From: DATKEG01 sp035544515
GTDB lineage: Bacteria > Acidobacteriota > Vicinamibacteria > Fen-336
NCBI GenBank assembly: GCA_035544515.1
Contig: DATKEG010000110.1
Location: 1 to 5,914 of the forward strand
DNA: 5,914 bases
Reading direction: 5' to 3'
The first letter of the stretch is position 1. Every line of letters starts with the position of its first letter. The position numbers were made by a program, and so were the translations under genes. The notes under the pieces are model-generated. The model ran no database searches. It saw only the letters and a list, made by a program, of their open reading frames with translations, and was not told the origin of the DNA. Below, piece after piece: positions 3,406 through 5,914 of this stretch.

Positions 3406-5913
3406 GTGAGCGAGCCCTCACAGGAGCCTACGCATCCCGTGCTGATCGTCACGGGCCCTCCCCGTGACGGCGACATGTTGGCCCTGGAGTCTCTCGGTTT
3501 CGAGCACACCCTGGGCTCCTCGCCCGACTGCCACCTCCGCCTGCAGGCCGGCAACGTCGACTTCAGCCACGCCCGGGTGGTCTGGGAAGGCCGCGGTGTC
3601 TTGATGAGCGACCTGGGCAGCGCCGCGGGCACGTACGTCAACGGCGAGAAGATCGCGGCCGACCACGTCCTGCACGACGGCGACCGGATCTGCCTCGGGC
3701 CGCCGGGCTCGAAGCAGAGCGTCAAGCTGCTGGCCCGGATTCCGGCGGAGTCGGCCATGCCGGCGCCCCTGGTCCTGGCGCCGGAGAAGGACCCGTTCGG
3801 CCTGGGTGAGGAGCCGCCCGCGTTCGACCTGATGGCGCCGGGCACGACCACCGAGCCCGCGGCGGCGGCACCACCCCCGGTGGCGGCACCTCCGCCACCC
3901 GTCATCCCCCCGCTCCCCGTCCCGCCGAGCGCGCCCACCGCGGCCCGCGGAGTCTCCCCGGTCACGACGCCGGCCGTCATCTTCGATACGCCGCTGCCGA
4001 CGCCCACCCCGGGGTCGCCCGCGAAGCCACGGCGGCCCGGGCCGGACGTGACGGAGTTGCCCTCCATCGAGGCTCCTCCTCCCGCGGAGCCGGGGCCGGC
4101 GGCGCCCGAGCACCGCGCGCCGCCGCGCGCACCCGTCCGCCTCCCGAGCGTGCCGCCGATCGTGTGGATCGGCGTCGTCGCCGCGGGCCTCTTCGCCGCC
4201 GGGGTGATGGCCTGGATGAAGATGCGGCCGCCCACGCCCGCGCTCCTGGCGCTCGCACCTCCCCACGCCGAACCGGGGCAAGTGGTGGTCCTCACCGGAA
4301 CCGGCTTCGCGCCCGAGCCCGCGGGCAACACGGTGCGCGTGGGGACCCGGACGACGGAGGTGACGGCCGCGGCCGCCACGCAGGTGACGGTCAGGGTCCC
4401 GGCCGACCTGGACCGCGGCGGCTCCCCCGACCTCCCGGTGACGGTGGAGACGAGTGGCGGGGTCTCCAACCCCGTGTTCCTGCGCGTGCGGCGGCTGCCG
4501 CGCGGACTCAAGCTCGAGACCGACGTCGCGCTGCCCGGGGCCGAAGTGACCCTCGCCGGCGAGAACCTCGACGTCAAGCCCCTGATGGTGCGCGTGGCCG
4601 GCATCCCGGCGGACCTGACCGACACGCAGGCCGGAACCGTGCGCTTCCGGGTCCCGGGCGCCGTGCCGTTCGAGGAGGGCCGCAGCGTCCCCGTCGTGGT
4701 GACGGTGGGCGCGGACAGCGCGCCCGCCCTGCAGCTGCTGCTCGGACGGCTGCCGCTCATCGCGGAGTTGTCCCCGCGCACGGGGCGCGCCGGAGACCGC
4801 GTCACCGTCCGCGGGCGGGGCTTCGACCCACAGCCCTCCGGCAACGTGCTCACGTTCGGGGCGGAGCCCGCCCTGGTCTTGACCGCGACCGAGACCGAGA
4901 TCGTGAGCATCGTTCCCCACGTGGAGGCAGGCGCGGGCCAGCTCGACGTGCCGGTGGGCGTGAAGGCGCGGGGCAGCGCGTCGGCCGGAGGGCGCCCCTT
5001 CACCATGCGGCGCCCCTCCTCCGCCGTGTTCGTGCCGCACTTCTTCGCCGCGCCCGTGACCGCGGATCCGTCCGGCGACCGCGTGTTCGTGTCGACCGCG
5101 CTGGGTCCGGTGCTGCTGCTCTCCGGCCGCGAGGACGCGCCCTCGCCGGCCGAGCGCGCGGCCCGGACCGCCGCCGCGCTCAACGCGGCCTTCGCCGCCA
5201 AGACGGCGCTCGACCTGCGCGAGTCGCCCTCGCCGGCCGTGGTGGCCAGGAACGGCGGCGTGATCGTGACCGCCACCGCGGCGGACGCCGCGGCCTACGC
5301 GCCTCCGCTGGCGCCCGCGGGCTCCGGGCGCGCGAGCCCGCGGGCCGTGGCCGCGCACTGGGCGGCGCTGCTCCAGGACATGCAGGCGCTCTTCGTGGAC
5401 CGGCAGCGGCCCGTGCGCGTGGTGCAGAGCTCGGCCCGCGGCAGGGTGCTGCTCGAGCTGTACGCCGACGGCGAGCGGCTGGGCGGCCCGGGCGCCGGCG
5501 TACCCACGCGCCTGGTCGAGCCGCTGCCGTCCGCGGTGGCGCGCGCCTTTCGCGAGATGACGCTGAGCGTGCCCACGCAGGCGCAGGCCACGGCCACCGC
5601 CGCCGTGACCGGCACCTGGCGCGGCGTGATGGAGGAAGACGGCGTGGGGCAGCGGCCCATGCAGCTCACCCTCGTGGCCGAGGGGGCGCGGCTGGCGGGG
5701 GCCATGACCTCGCGGTCGGGCAAGCTCGGGATGGACATCCCCGTGCACGACGTCGCCTACGACAAGGGCGTGCTCACCTTCCGCACGACGAGCGGCGCGG
5801 CCGCCCGGCGCTACCGCGCCACCTTGCAGGGCGCCACCCTGGCCGGCACCATCCACGCGGCGGACGTCCGGGACGGGGCCATCGGCCGGTTCACGCTGCG
5901 CTACACGGAGTGA
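3406..5913 (+). CDS. FHA-like / TIG-repeat single-pass membrane protein, 835 residues
   Basis: No named family fits the whole protein; modules are read from sequence. Residues 11-111 are an FHA-like domain (FSHARVVW, DLGSAAGTYVNG, LHDGDRICLG). Residues 146-245 are a Pro/Ala-rich linker. Residues 252-271 form one transmembrane helix (IVWIGVVAAGLFAAGVMAWM). After it come a clear IPT/TIG domain (about 277-361, PGQVVVLTGTGF), a degenerate one (366-448, PGAEVTLAGENL) and another clear one (450-534, RAGDRVTVRGRGF). An unassigned alpha/beta module covers 541-722, and a beta-rich module at 736-835 (GTWRGVM, LTLVAEGARLAGAM, TLAGTI, FTLRY) resembles lipocalin-like barrels. Likely topology is FHA in the cytoplasm and TIG domains in the periplasm. 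The FHA lacks the usual phosphothreonine-binding Arg, Ser and Asn (S38, D52 and A74 there). Start GTG 3406 is supported by GGAGG and an upstream promoter. The stop is TGA at 5911. It faces away from the PilZ gene. Function unknown; a signalling or envelope scaffold role is inference. Confidence 0.88.
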   Translation: MSEPSQEPTHPVLIVTGPPRDGDMLALESLGFEHTLGSSPDCHLRLQAGNVDFSHARVVWEGRGVLMSDLGSAAGTYVNGEKIAADHVLHDGDRICLGPPGSKQSVKLLARIPAESAMPAPLVLAPEKDPFGLGEEPPAFDLMAPGTTTEPAAAAPPPVAAPPPPVIPPLPVPPSAPTAARGVSPVTTPAVIFDTPLPTPTPGSPAKPRRPGPDVTELPSIEAPPPAEPGPAAPEHRAPPRAPVRLPSVPPIVWIGVVAAGLFAAGVMAWMKMRPPTPALLALAPPHAEPGQVVVLTGTGFAPEPAGNTVRVGTRTTEVTAAAATQVTVRVPADLDRGGSPDLPVTVETSGGVSNPVFLRVRRLPRGLKLETDVALPGAEVTLAGENLDVKPLMVRVAGIPADLTDTQAGTVRFRVPGAVPFEEGRSVPVVVTVGADSAPALQLLLGRLPLIAELSPRTGRAGDRVTVRGRGFDPQPSGNVLTFGAEPALVLTATETEIVSIVPHVEAGAGQLDVPVGVKARGSASAGGRPFTMRRPSSAVFVPHFFAAPVTADPSGDRVFVSTALGPVLLLSGREDAPSPAERAARTAAALNAAFAAKTALDLRESPSPAVVARNGGVIVTATAADAAAYAPPLAPAGSGRASPRAVAAHWAALLQDMQALFVDRQRPVRVVQSSARGRVLLELYADGERLGGPGAGVPTRLVEPLPSAVARAFREMTLSVPTQAQATATAAVTGTWRGVMEEDGVGQRPMQLTLVAEGARLAGAMTSRSGKLGMDIPVHDVAYDKGVLTFRTTSGAAARRYRATLQGATLAGTIHAADVRDGAIGRFTLRYTE

Positions 5914-5914
5914 C

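Noticed and set aside
3291..5856. Two long minus-strand open frames (3291-5276 and 3418-5856) opposite the FHA/TIG gene
   Set aside because: Both are Ser/Thr/Gly/Arg-rich shadows without domains, while the plus frame has FHA, membrane and TIG signatures throughout.

Overview
The window is very GC-rich (by eye about 70% or more, with third codon positions almost all G or C). It looks like chromosomal DNA from a Gram-negative, high-GC environmental bacterium. A PcnB-type poly(A) polymerase, a PilZ protein, sigma70-like TTGACA promoters and a large FHA/TIG membrane protein suggest a Myxococcota/Deltaproteobacteria, Acidobacteriota or Methylomirabilota/Rokubacteria-like lineage. The lineage is inference. 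There is no sign of phage, IS elements, CRISPR or tRNA.

Layout: from 3266 down to the left edge, five genes lie on the minus strand in a tight, operon-like run. In transcription order they are a PilZ-domain protein (3266-2829), a two-CBS-domain protein (2832-2380, ATGA overlap with the first), a TrmJ-family tRNA 2'-O-methyltransferase (2364-1645), an unrecognised 88-residue protein (1670-1404, overlapping the end of trmJ) and pcnB (1372 to beyond the left edge). pcnB is missing only its extreme C-terminus. A consensus TATAAT lies just upstream of pcnB and may give it a promoter of its own.

From 3406 to 5913 a single plus-strand gene encodes an 835-residue membrane protein. It has a cytoplasmic FHA-like domain, a Pro/Ala-rich linker, one transmembrane helix, two clear and one degenerate IPT/TIG domains, an unassigned alpha/beta module and a C-terminal beta-barrel-like module. 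Its FHA domain lacks the residues that normally bind phosphothreonine.

The 139-bp space between the PilZ gene and the FHA gene holds two back-to-back promoters. Their TTGACA boxes form the arms of an inverted repeat, so the two transcription units may be co-regulated. The minus-strand unit joins nucleotide-sensing folds (PilZ, CBS) to RNA-processing enzymes (TrmJ, PcnB). A functional link between them is inferred from gene order only.
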